A DNA stretch of 16,867 nt from contig JAMOPE010000113.1 in NCBI GenBank assembly GCA_027064785.1, forward strand, positions 1 to 16,867, read 5' to 3'. A model generated the notes under the pieces. That model was not told where the DNA came from. It made no database searches and saw only the letters and a list, made by a program, of their open reading frames with translations. This DNA comes from Geobacteraceae bacterium (lineage in GTDB: Bacteria > Desulfobacterota > Desulfuromonadia > Desulfuromonadales > Geopsychrobacteraceae). Position numbers and translations under genes: made by a program. Positions 7,276 through 14,767 of the stretch are shown here, in pieces; position 1 is the first letter of the stretch, and every line of letters starts with the position of its first letter.

Positions 7276-9471
7276 CTATTGTGGTGAAGATTTTTCTTGC
7301 ATCAGGTCGGTTTTCAAGCTGGCGACAATTTGCCCAGCTTCTGCAAAGCGATACCGAGCAATCAAACTGAGCAGTTGCTCAAGTTCATCGCTCCACAATT
7401 GGGTATTCTGATACCCCTGAAGCTGTTTTGCAATCTCTTGGCAGGGGAGAGGGTGCATGGCTGCCAACGGTTCTTCCAGCCGGGTCAGTAACTCTACAAT
7501 TGTACCATTATCAGCGTCGATCTGTGGTGCAGCGACAACCTGCCCGGCAGTGACAACAGAACCGTCCCGGGCAAAAACAGCCTCAGTTGCCGCATTCACC
7601 GTGAAGGGGAGCTGAAAATTGAAGCAACTTCCCTGACCCAGGGTACTGGTCACTTTGATCGTTTCCCCCAGCTGGTGGATAACTTTATCGGCAATGGTCA
7701 ATCCCAGGCCGGTTCCACTGTAAGCTCGGGTTGCGGAACCATCTCCCTGATGGAAGGGTTTAAAAATTTCGCTTTGCTGCTCTGACGAAATTCCGATGCC
7801 GTGATCAATGATGGAAAACTCCAGCCACACAGTTGCTGCCGTCTGGGAGACACCCTGCACGACAACATTGACATCGTTGCCACCACTGAATTTGATCGCA
7901 TTTCCGACCAACTGGCGCAACACCTGCTCCAGTTGAGTTGCATGCCCCGTAACCCGCCGGGGAATTCCAGCAGCACAATCATATCTCAGTTCGATCCCCT
8001 GCTGTGCTGCAGCGGCGCTAAAACCAGCAAGAACTGTCTGCACCAGCTGACACGGATCGAAGCTTGCCTCAGGAAGCTTCACGAGCTGCTGCTTATCAAG
8101 TTGAGAGAGGAGCAGAATTTCATCAATAATGGTGAGAAGTTTATGCGACGAAAGATTGATTTTATCCAGCAGCCCCTGTTGCTGATCCGACAGATGACTT
8201 TCACCCAGAATTTGTCCCATTCCGATAATTGCATTCAGCGGGGTACGCAGTTCATGACTCATGGTCCCGAGGAATTCAGTTTTTATCCGGGACGATTCTT
8301 CGGCAACGACACGCGCCTGTTCACTGATTTCTTCCTGTTTTCGAGTGGCTTCCAACTCTTTCTGCAGCTCTTTAGTCATCAGTCTGATGGCAACAAACAT
8401 GATCGCTTCAAGATTTAGAAACAGCAACACCCCATAAAAAATCAGCCGCAAAACCCGGTCGTGATACGCGCTCATTTGTGCGCTGACGTCCGACCAGAGG
8501 ACTATTCTGCCAGCATCCGGGGTATTGGGATCATTTTCACCCTGAAAATCGCGCAACGGGATGGAGCGCAGGTTGTAGGTGGCGACTTCAGTCTTAAAAA
8601 TATGGCTCCTGGCTGTTTGAATAGCGGCAGCAAACTCTTCATTGTGGAGAAAGGTATTTATTTGCGGGGAGGAGGTCGCAGCAAGGTAGAAATCGTGCTG
8701 CAAGGGATTATGGCGAAGCAACTCAGCCAGAGTTTCTGGCCACATCTTTGCCTGCAAGTGTTTTTTATCCACGAGAACTGCGACCTGCAACCATGGCAGA
8801 TAGTGATGAAGATTGTCCGCCAGACCCTGAAAGGACGTTCCAACCTCCACGGCACCGACGTGGATCTGTTTTTTCGTTGCGCCGTCAAAAGCATCTACGG
8901 GAACAACGCCGCGCAACGCCGGAACACTTCGCCCGGTTTCAAACCCTGCAGTATTGCTATGTTCTTTATTTGCCGCAACCACGGTAAAACGGACATCATC
9001 CAACCGATCACCAAATTTAGCGGGATGATACATGCGCAAGAAGCTGAGTGCGCCCGGTGCTAAATGAAACTGCAATTGCTGCAACTCATGTGGATTAAGC
9101 AGATTCTTGTGGCTTTTTTTAAGATGTTCAAAAAGAGCGTTTCTGACCTGTGCTGCTAGGTTACCACCACCGCCGCCACCTTCTATTTCAACGGCTTTTT
9201 TTCCTAATAATAAAAGTTGCTGATGCTGCTCTACATCGGCAATTGTCGCTGCAAGCTGGAGCAAATGGTTTTCTGTCGCTTTTTTTTCCGTATTAAATGT
9301 GGATTCAGCCCACTGCGACTGCGCCATGAGGGCTTGAGTCATGCGCTGGTAGTCAATCTGCGAATAGACCCAGATATAAGCAATGATCGAACACAGTAAA
9401 ACTAAGCTGAGGATAAGAAAAGTTTTAATGCGGGTCTTCATCGCTCGCTCACAGCCCTTGCATTGCAACAC
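7276..9471 (-). CDS. Membrane histidine kinase with dCache_3-like sensor and extra C-terminal module
   Basis: This 731-residue kinase has TM1 at about 17-37 and TM2 at about 341-363. The periplasmic part contains FLRMYHPAKFGDRLDD, FTVVAANKE and GRSVPALRGVVPVDAF, the pattern of the dCache_3 sensor family. It also contains six consecutive glycines at 98-103. After a coiled coil comes H406 in SHELRTPLNAIIG, an HPK1-type core unlike the HEINNP kinases nearby, then N-box N524, DHGIGI at 556-561 and GTGLGL at 586-591. Residues about 657-723 form a helical module (LLTRLEEPL...SLIARYRFAEA) that resembles the C-terminus of the REC-Hpt protein at 10556-11596. It has no receiver or Hpt of its own. Start choice is uncertain: ATG 9471 has AGGTG upstream, while ATG 9441 (residue 11) gives a cleaner basic-then-hydrophobic N-terminus. 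It follows the REC-HD-GYP gene by 16 bp. Confidence 0.92.
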   Translation of the reverse strand: MLQCKGCERAMKTRIKTFLILSLVLLCSIIAYIWVYSQIDYQRMTQALMAQSQWAESTFNTEKKATENHLLQLAATIADVEQHQQLLLLGKKAVEIEGGGGGGNLAAQVRNALFEHLKKSHKNLLNPHELQQLQFHLAPGALSFLRMYHPAKFGDRLDDVRFTVVAANKEHSNTAGFETGRSVPALRGVVPVDAFDGATKKQIHVGAVEVGTSFQGLADNLHHYLPWLQVAVLVDKKHLQAKMWPETLAELLRHNPLQHDFYLAATSSPQINTFLHNEEFAAAIQTARSHIFKTEVATYNLRSIPLRDFQGENDPNTPDAGRIVLWSDVSAQMSAYHDRVLRLIFYGVLLFLNLEAIMFVAIRLMTKELQKELEATRKQEEISEQARVVAEESSRIKTEFLGTMSHELRTPLNAIIGMGQILGESHLSDQQQGLLDKINLSSHKLLTIIDEILLLSQLDKQQLVKLPEASFDPCQLVQTVLAGFSAAAAQQGIELRYDCAAGIPRRVTGHATQLEQVLRQLVGNAIKFSGGNDVNVVVQGVSQTAATVWLEFSIIDHGIGISSEQQSEIFKPFHQGDGSATRAYSGTGLGLTIADKVIHQLGETIKVTSTLGQGSCFNFQLPFTVNAATEAVFARDGSVVTAGQVVAAPQIDADNGTIVELLTRLEEPLAAMHPLPCQEIAKQLQGYQNTQLWSDELEQLLSLIARYRFAEAGQIVASLKTDLMQEKSSPQ

Positions 9472-9487
9472 CTGTTAATTTCACAAT

Positions 9488-10549
9488 TCAATCGCTAAAT
9501 TCCTGCGCTATGCGGTCAAATTGGGGGTGGATCTCGGCAAAACAGGCCAGCACCTGCGGATCAAAATGTTCCGGGCTGGTGTAACCATCGCCCTCAAGGA
9601 TGATTTTGACCGCTTCCTGATGGTTGAGTGCCGGTTTATACGGCCGCTTGCTGATCAAGGCGTCATAAACGTCGGCAACCGCCATCAGGCGTGCACAAAT
9701 GGGGATCGCTTTGCCCGCCCGACCATGAGGATAGCCGGTGCCATCCCATTTTTCGTGATGAAATTCGGCAATTAATGCGGCAACGTGTAACAATTCATTT
9801 TCTCCATAGATAGTTGCCGTCCGGCGGATTGCTTCACTGCCAAAAAGGGTGTGCTTTTCCATCACAGAAAATTCTGCAGCGGTTAAGCGCCCCGGTTTCA
9901 ACAAAATGGCATCGGGAATCGCAACTTTGCCAATATCATGAAGGGGGGCGGCCTGAAACAACAGGTCGCATTGATGTATAGAAAGAAGCTGTGGGTCTTT
10001 TTTGTTGAGCGCAGCGGCCAAGGCTTGCACATAGGCTTTGGTGCGCTGAATATGCCCTCCGGTTTCAGGGTCGCGGTATTCAGCCATAATTGCCAGACTG
10101 GCGATAGTTGCTTCCTGCGCATGAGCCAGCTCTTCGGTGCGGCGAGCTATTTCTTCTTCCAGATTGTCTTGATAATGTTTTAACTCTAATTGCGTTTTCA
10201 CCCGCGCCCGGACAATTGAGGGATCAAAAGGCTTGGTGATATAATCTTCGGCCCCTAGGATTAACCCTTTTTCCTGTTCAACAGCAGCAGTCAGCGCAGT
10301 GATAAAGATCACTCGAATCCCTTTGGTTCGGTCTGAACCTTTCACCTGGCGGCAGACTTCATACCCATCCATCCCCGGCATCATGATATCGAGTAAAATA
10401 AGATCGGGAAGGATCTCCTGTTGGAGTACCTGCAACGCCGTTTCCCCATCAACGGCAACCCGCAAATCGTATTGATCACCCAGCACAGCCAACAAAGTGT
10501 CGATGTTGGACGGGGTATCATCAACAATCAAAATTTGTCTTTTCTTCAT
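9488..10549 (-). CDS. Response regulator with complete HD-GYP motifs, probable cyclic di-GMP phosphodiesterase
   Basis: This 353-residue protein has a receiver (about 5-122) with D10-D11, phospho-acceptor D54 (LLDIMMPGMDG), T84 and K106 in TKPF. A short coiled coil (about 125-145) joins an HD-GYP domain with every hallmark: H166, HDIGK at 204-208, H233, HHEKWDGTGYP at 264-274, D293 (VADVYDAL) and KRPYK at 301-305. The HD-GYP family hydrolyses cyclic di-GMP, and phosphorylation of the receiver commonly controls it, so lowering cyclic di-GMP on signal is the expected role. It is the best candidate end-point for the phosphorelay formed by the genes on either side: the REC-Hpt gene ends 6 bp upstream and the dCache_3 kinase begins 16 bp downstream. 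Its ribosome-binding site is weak (GATGAG overlapping the previous stop), which suggests translational coupling. Confidence 0.96.
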   Translation of the reverse strand: MKKRQILIVDDTPSNIDTLLAVLGDQYDLRVAVDGETALQVLQQEILPDLILLDIMMPGMDGYEVCRQVKGSDRTKGIRVIFITALTAAVEQEKGLILGAEDYITKPFDPSIVRARVKTQLELKHYQDNLEEEIARRTEELAHAQEATIASLAIMAEYRDPETGGHIQRTKAYVQALAAALNKKDPQLLSIHQCDLLFQAAPLHDIGKVAIPDAILLKPGRLTAAEFSVMEKHTLFGSEAIRRTATIYGENELLHVAALIAEFHHEKWDGTGYPHGRAGKAIPICARLMAVADVYDALISKRPYKPALNHQEAVKIILEGDGYTSPEHFDPQVLACFAEIHPQFDRIAQEFSD

Positions 10550-10555
10550 AGAGAG

Positions 10556-11596
10556 CTACTCATCTTTTGCTAAAAAATCGGCTATAAACCCCGCCGCCGG
10601 GGCAAACTGATACTGTTCAATCAAACTTTCCACTTCATTTAATGTGGAATGGTATTTTTGTGGCCACTGCTTACCCTTGATTTGGAATAAAATTTCATGC
10701 ACCTGTTGAACCTTAAGGTTGAGCAACGGCTCTTCAAGCTGCCCTAAAAGGGTTCTGAATTCCTTATCAGTGCCCATGATTCCAGCAGGGGAGACCGCCG
10801 TCGGGTGATTTTTCAATTTTAAAACCATGTCCATGTCTGCCAGCAACAGACTCAGTTCTTCAACTACGTCAGCGAGCAGTGCCGATTTCTCTGTTTGGAC
10901 AAATTGGGATTCCAACTTCCCCGCAAGATGCTGGAGTGCAGTCGCCCCCAGACCTCCGGCAACCCCCTTTAGAGTGTGGACATAGCGCACCGCTTCGGTT
11001 TTTTCGCCACGCTTAATAAATTCCAGGAACTCGGCTGCAAACGCTGAAAAGTTTTCGACAAACCGTGCCAATAAATCAAGATAGAGTTTCTGGTCACCAG
11101 CAACTCGCTGGAGCCCGCTCTTGACATCGACCCGTGGCAACAGCTTTGCGAGCGCAGCAAAATCGGCCTCTGGCTGGGTAAGAAAAGTATCAAGCTGGTG
11201 CCGTTCAATGTGTGGCAACCAGCGCTTTAGTTCGGCACAGAGAACCTTCAGATCGATCGGTTTCTCGAGATGACCATTCATCCCAGCGGCTAGGCTTTCA
11301 ACCCGGAATTCGGAATACGAGTTTGCCGTCATGGCAATAATCGGCAACGTTTTACTGTAAGGACAATCCAGATTGCGAATTTCCCGGGTCGCACTGCGAC
11401 CATCCAAAACCGGCATTTGAACATCCATCAACACAAGGTCAAACTCTTCTGCGGCAACCTTGTCAATCGCATCCAGACCATTGCCTGCCTCGACAACATC
11501 GATACCGATATTTTCCAAGAGAGCCCGAACCATTTGTCGCCCCATGTCGTTATCATCAACCAGTAAAATTTTTGATTGTTGGAAGGTCCGCGTCAT
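10556..11596 (-). CDS. Receiver-Hpt phosphotransfer protein
   Basis: This 346-residue protein has a receiver (about 8-130) with D14-D15, phospho-acceptor D58 (LMDVQMPVLDG), T90 and K112 in EKPI. An Hpt domain follows (about 160-260) with H207 in VHTLKGVAGGLGA. This REC-Hpt order normally forms the C-terminal half of a hybrid kinase, but here it is a separate protein with its own ribosome-binding site (AAGGAG, then AGGAAAG) and no kinase domain. The last 65 residues (about 279-344: LLGQLEEPL...SLIEQYQFAPAA) match the C-terminal module of the kinase at 7276-9471. It probably takes phosphate from that kinase onto D58, moves it to H207 and then to D54 of the HD-GYP regulator encoded 6 bp downstream. 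That route is inferred from domain order and gene order, not shown by the sequence. Confidence 0.94.
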   Translation of the reverse strand: MTRTFQQSKILLVDDNDMGRQMVRALLENIGIDVVEAGNGLDAIDKVAAEEFDLVLMDVQMPVLDGRSATREIRNLDCPYSKTLPIIAMTANSYSEFRVESLAAGMNGHLEKPIDLKVLCAELKRWLPHIERHQLDTFLTQPEADFAALAKLLPRVDVKSGLQRVAGDQKLYLDLLARFVENFSAFAAEFLEFIKRGEKTEAVRYVHTLKGVAGGLGATALQHLAGKLESQFVQTEKSALLADVVEELSLLLADMDMVLKLKNHPTAVSPAGIMGTDKEFRTLLGQLEEPLLNLKVQQVHEILFQIKGKQWPQKYHSTLNEVESLIEQYQFAPAAGFIADFLAKDE

Positions 11597-11620
11597 ATCT
11601 TTCCTTACTCCTTCATAAAA

Positions 11621-12889
11621 TCAGGAGTTTGAAATAGGGAGTTTAATGGTAAAACATGTTCCTTCACCAACCTTGCTTGTGACAGTGATTGTTCCTTGAT
11701 GTTTCTCTAAAATATCGTGGCAGATACTCAAACCTAGGCCAGTCCCCTTACCCACCTCCTTGGTGGTATAGAAAGCGTTAAAGATTCGTTCGAGGTTTTC
11801 TGGCGAAATACCACTGCCGTTATCAGCAATTTCTACGACAGCCCAATTGTCTTCCCTTCGGGTTATCACAGTAATAATCCCTTGGTCTTCTATTGCCTGT
11901 GCTGCATTGACCAGCAAGTTAACAAAGACCTGACTGAGTTGCTGTGGCAAACAAGGAATCTGGGGTAATGGCTCGTACTGCTTGTTAACTTTGGCTTTAT
12001 ACTTGATTTCGTTCCAAGCAATGCTGAGTGAACCTTCTAAGCACTCCTCCAGGTCAGTCAGCTTGAGAGTGTCATCCTCAACTCGAGAGAAGCTCTTCAA
12101 ATTCCGAACAATGTGAGCAATCCGCTCAATCCCATCTTTTGATTCACCAATTAAGTCCTCAATATCCTCCAAAACAAAATCGAATTTTAACTGACGTTTC
12201 ATCTTCTTTAGCTGCGATATCACATCAAAATCATCCGTCGCCATAATGGCTTTCTCCATAAAGGCGATTCCTTCATTTAATTTTACAACATATTTTTGCA
12301 ATGTATTGAGGTTGCTGCCAATAAAGCCGGTCGGGTTGTTAATCTCATGTGCAACTCCAGCGGCTAGCTGCCCAATTGATGCCATTTTTTCCTGCTGAAG
12401 CATTTGTTCATGAATCTGCTTAAGGTCCTCGTACGCCTCGGTCACTTCACGGGTCTTTTCAGCAACAAGAATTTGGAGTTGATCCCGGTGCTGTTTCAGT
12501 TCCAAATGAGTATTAACCCGTTGCCTGACAATTGCGGGATTAAACGGCTTGGTAATAAAATCGACAGCTCCAAGTTCTAACCCCTTGGCCTCGTCTTCAC
12601 AGCTATCCAAAGCTGTCAGAAAAATAACCGGAATATTACTGGTCACAGAAGTGCTTTTCAGCTTCCTACAAACCTCATAGCCATCTTGTTCCGGCATCAT
12701 AATATCAAGGAGGATTAAATCGGGAAGATATCCGCTACTGATTATATCGAGTGCCGACTGGCCATCAATGGATATGCGCAGTTCATAACTAGCACCAAAC
12801 GTTGCCAGAAGCAGGTCAAGGTTGGTAGGACTATCATCCACTATCAAAAGTTGATAGAGAGGAGAGGTCGCCGATAAATTAGACGGCAC
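11621..12889 (-). CDS. Receiver-histidine kinase with N-terminal REC domain
   Basis: This 422-residue soluble protein has an N-terminal receiver (about 12-128; D18-D19, phospho-acceptor D62 in LLDIMMPEQDG, T92, K114 in TKPF). It resembles the receiver of the HD-GYP protein at 9488-10549. A coiled coil leads to a kinase core with H181 in HEINNP, an N-box SQVFVNLLVNAAQAI at 319-333 (first Asn replaced by Ser, metal-site N328 kept), DNGSG at 356-360 and GKGTGLGL at 380-387. This layout lets the phosphorylation state of one receiver control a second kinase. The start is GTG at 12889, supported by AAAGGAGG 7 bases upstream. A 113-bp gap with a terminator-like hairpin separates it from the pseudo-receiver gene upstream, and the REC-Hpt gene follows after 24 bp. 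The kinase core is paralogous to those at 3089-5062 and 5064-6347. Confidence 0.94.
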   Translation of the reverse strand: MPSNLSATSPLYQLLIVDDSPTNLDLLLATFGASYELRISIDGQSALDIISSGYLPDLILLDIMMPEQDGYEVCRKLKSTSVTSNIPVIFLTALDSCEDEAKGLELGAVDFITKPFNPAIVRQRVNTHLELKQHRDQLQILVAEKTREVTEAYEDLKQIHEQMLQQEKMASIGQLAAGVAHEINNPTGFIGSNLNTLQKYVVKLNEGIAFMEKAIMATDDFDVISQLKKMKRQLKFDFVLEDIEDLIGESKDGIERIAHIVRNLKSFSRVEDDTLKLTDLEECLEGSLSIAWNEIKYKAKVNKQYEPLPQIPCLPQQLSQVFVNLLVNAAQAIEDQGIITVITRREDNWAVVEIADNGSGISPENLERIFNAFYTTKEVGKGTGLGLSICHDILEKHQGTITVTSKVGEGTCFTIKLPISNS

Positions 12890-12958
12890 GACAAGGCCTC
12901 CTTTCAGAAAACTGTCGTATAAATATCAAGTGGTTAAATGAGAAATCGTGTCTCCTGC

Positions 12959-12998
12959 AAAAAAATCGGGCTAAAACTAATTTTATTTCATTTAAGCC
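12959..12998 (-). terminator. Weak terminator or attenuator-like hairpin with T7 tract
   Basis: On the minus strand GGCTTAAA (12998-12991) can pair with TTTTAGCC (12976-12969) with one mismatch across a 14-base loop. CGA and a run of seven T (12965-12959) follow. It lies just after the stop of the pseudo-receiver gene and before the receiver-kinase gene. The stem is short and AU-rich, so it may only partly stop transcription. The rest of the 12890-13002 gap shows the strong AAAGGAGG ribosome-binding site at its end and no convincing promoter. Confidence 0.35.
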
Positions 12999-13002
12999 TG
13001 CA

Positions 13003-13818
13003 TCAGGTCAAAGGAATCATGACCAAAACAACCCCCTGTGATCGTGTTTCGTGCAAACGCCTCACTTCAGCTCGGAATTTCTGCTTATGTAACTCAAGAA
13101 TTGTTTGGGGGTGTCTTTCATATTTAACCCGGTCAACCAATTCATTGACTTCGGGAGGAAAAGCATCCTGACGATCATTTCCAAGTGGGCCAATAAATCC
13201 ACAGGGGAAAATATTTCGAGCAAATTCGTTACATTGAACGATTACCTGATCAGGATCAATCCCGACAACGACAATCGGTAAAACATCCATGACTCCCTGA
13301 GAAATCTGGAGTACACGATTCTGAATATCGAGAGTTTCTGTCCGCTTGGCCACGAGAGAATCTAAATTTCCATTGATCTTCTGCAATTCAACTTCACGCC
13401 GCTTTAATTCCCGTGAGATTTTTTTATTTTCACGCAGCAACTTACGATAACGAAGTGCAGAGGCAATTGCTGACAGGGTATTATTCTCCCATGGAGTAGA
13501 AATCGATTGGTCAATTGCCCCTGCTTGGATTGCTTCGGCAACCGCAAGATCTGTTGATGTATGAGTAAGGATCAGACGCATAACACTCGGATACTTTTTT
13601 CCAACCTGACACAAAAAAGCAATTCCGTCTCCGGCAGCAACACGGTTTCCAACAATAACTGCTTGAACTCTACGATCATCTTCGAGAACCTCAAGCCCTT
13701 CGGCCCATGATCGCGCCAGGAGTACGTCGTATTTTCGATTTTGCCCAATAATTAACTCGAGTTTTTCCAGCAACTCACTTTTATCATCAACACATAAAAC
13801 TTTGATGTGTTCCACCAT
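13003..13818 (-). CDS. Pseudo-receiver-PAS protein, phosphorylation site lost
   Basis: This 271-residue protein is a full-length paralogue of the REC-PAS protein at 2271-3092, with the same order: receiver (about 5-125), coiled coil (about 128-165) and PAS-like domain (about 168-270; MDVLPIVVVGID, CNE at 196-198, FPCGFIGPLGNDR at 204-216). The acidic pair D11-D12 remains. The phospho-acceptor position, Asp in the paralogue's ISDYRMPEMTG, aligns with G57 in VIVGNRVAAGDG, and the conserved Lys of PKPW aligns with T108 in STPW. Ordinary Asp phosphorylation is therefore not expected. It may act as a constitutive or decoy partner, or sense through the PAS domain. It is the first gene of the signalling run, with GGAGAG 8 bases before the ATG and a probable promoter 70-100 bp upstream. 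The reading frame is intact, so it is not simply a decaying gene. Confidence 0.9.
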   Translation of the reverse strand: MVEHIKVLCVDDKSELLEKLELIIGQNRKYDVLLARSWAEGLEVLEDDRRVQAVIVGNRVAAGDGIAFLCQVGKKYPSVMRLILTHTSTDLAVAEAIQAGAIDQSISTPWENNTLSAIASALRYRKLLRENKKISRELKRREVELQKINGNLDSLVAKRTETLDIQNRVLQISQGVMDVLPIVVVGIDPDQVIVQCNEFARNIFPCGFIGPLGNDRQDAFPPEVNELVDRVKYERHPQTILELHKQKFRAEVRRLHETRSQGVVLVMIPLT

Positions 13819-13889
13819 GGTCGGATCTCTCCAAAATTAACGGTTCTATACCAGCAGCCATTAAATATTTTTATAAATTAGAAGTAAAC

Positions 13890-13917
13890 AATATATCAGG
13901 TTGAGACAAAACTTCAA
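13890..13917 (-). promoter_or_regulatory. Candidate sigma70-type promoter for the signalling run
   Basis: On the minus strand TTGAAG (13917-13912), a 16-base spacer and TATATT (13895-13890) lie about 72 bases upstream of the first signalling gene. The surroundings are AT-rich. The match is moderate and was found by eye. The leader between promoter and ATG shows no recognised riboswitch. Confidence 0.4.
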
Positions 13918-13960
13918 GAACAATTATTGTATTTTATTAATAACAAGAGGAGGTCGATTA

Positions 13961-14005
13961 TAAACAAAAAGCCCTCCACTATTCTGATGGAGGGCTTTTT
14001 GTTTA
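13961..14005. terminator. Perfect bidirectional intrinsic terminator
   Basis: TAAACAAAAAGCCCTCCA (13961-13978) is perfectly complementary to 13988-14005 across a 9-base loop. Each strand ends in a T-rich tract after the GC-rich core (AGCCCTCCA/TGGAGGGCT). Its natural job is to end the GntR/FCD gene, whose stop lies 20 bases away, and keep that transcript out of the signalling run that continues on the same strand. Confidence 0.93.
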
Positions 14006-14025
14006 TTTACAAGAGATTTTTTATC

Positions 14026-14739
14026 TCAATACGCATCGATATTTTTGCTGAGTAGCGACTGACTGGTCGGTTCGCCACGGGTATGCGCCATACTTTCCAG
14101 CAGGACACTTCCCCCGATAGCGGCCGTTTTTTTGACCAGCTCTTCTGCCGCTTTTCCGTCATGCTGGCGGAATGCTTCGAGAAGCTTCTCATGCTCCGCG
14201 ACCGAAATAGCCATTCTGCCACCAACTGACAGAGATGCCATTCTCAAGCGGCTGAATTTTTGTCCCAACTGGACAATCAACTCATACAACTTACTATTAT
14301 TGGCTGCCTTCAGAAAGGTCTCGTGAAATTCATGGTGAACCTTGTAAAAGGTTTTTACATCCCCCTCTTTGGCAAGTTTTTTTAACCGATCGTTAATTGT
14401 TTCAAGCTTTGCCAGCTCTTTCTCGGTTAAATTATTAGCCGCCAGTTCAGCGGCATATCCTTCAAGGATACTTTTAACCGCGTAATATTCCTGAACATCA
14501 CGTTCAGACAGTGCCGCGACGACTGCACCTTTTCGTGGGATAACGGTCAGATAACCTTCGGATTCCAACTGGCGAAAAGCTTCACGAATCGGGGTTCGAC
14601 TGATACCAAAGCGCTCTGCCAATTCAGGCTCAGCAACTTTTTCTCCCGGTTTTAAATCCCCCTTCAGAATCGCCTCACGAATTGTCTCAAGAATTTTTTC
14701 CCGCAACGTCTGATGACGCTCAATCTGTTTCGTTTTCAA
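14026..14739 (-). CDS. GntR/FCD-family transcriptional regulator
   Basis: This 237-residue regulator has an N-terminal winged helix-turn-helix (about 12-75; ISRTPIREAFRQLESEGYL, then IPRKGAVVA) typical of GntR proteins. It is followed by an all-helical FCD effector domain (about 82-215) with EFHETFLKAANN around 137-148 and EHEKLLEAFRQHDGKAAEEL around 182-200. FCD domains usually bind a carboxylate or sugar acid, often with a metal held by Asp and three His. Here H139 and H183 can be placed, but the last His is not evident (KKTAAIGG), so metal binding is doubtful. The start is TTG at 14739: GGGAGAG lies at the right distance, and no in-frame ATG fits. Its promoter contains a TGTATAC-T-GTATACA palindrome, so autorepression is likely. 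It is divergent from the potassium channel operon and may control it too. Confidence 0.92.
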   Translation of the reverse strand: MKTKQIERHQTLREKILETIREAILKGDLKPGEKVAEPELAERFGISRTPIREAFRQLESEGYLTVIPRKGAVVAALSERDVQEYYAVKSILEGYAAELAANNLTEKELAKLETINDRLKKLAKEGDVKTFYKVHHEFHETFLKAANNSKLYELIVQLGQKFSRLRMASLSVGGRMAISVAEHEKLLEAFRQHDGKAAEELVKKTAAIGGSVLLESMAHTRGEPTSQSLLSKNIDAY

Positions 14740-14767
14740 GGCATCTCTCCCATGATCGTTTTATCGA

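Noticed and set aside
7801..9063. Two plus-strand open frames of about 200 codons (7801-8418 and 8461-9063)
   Set aside because: Both lie wholly antisense to the kinase at 7276-9471, whose sensor and kinase motifs are intact. No domain is recognisable in either.
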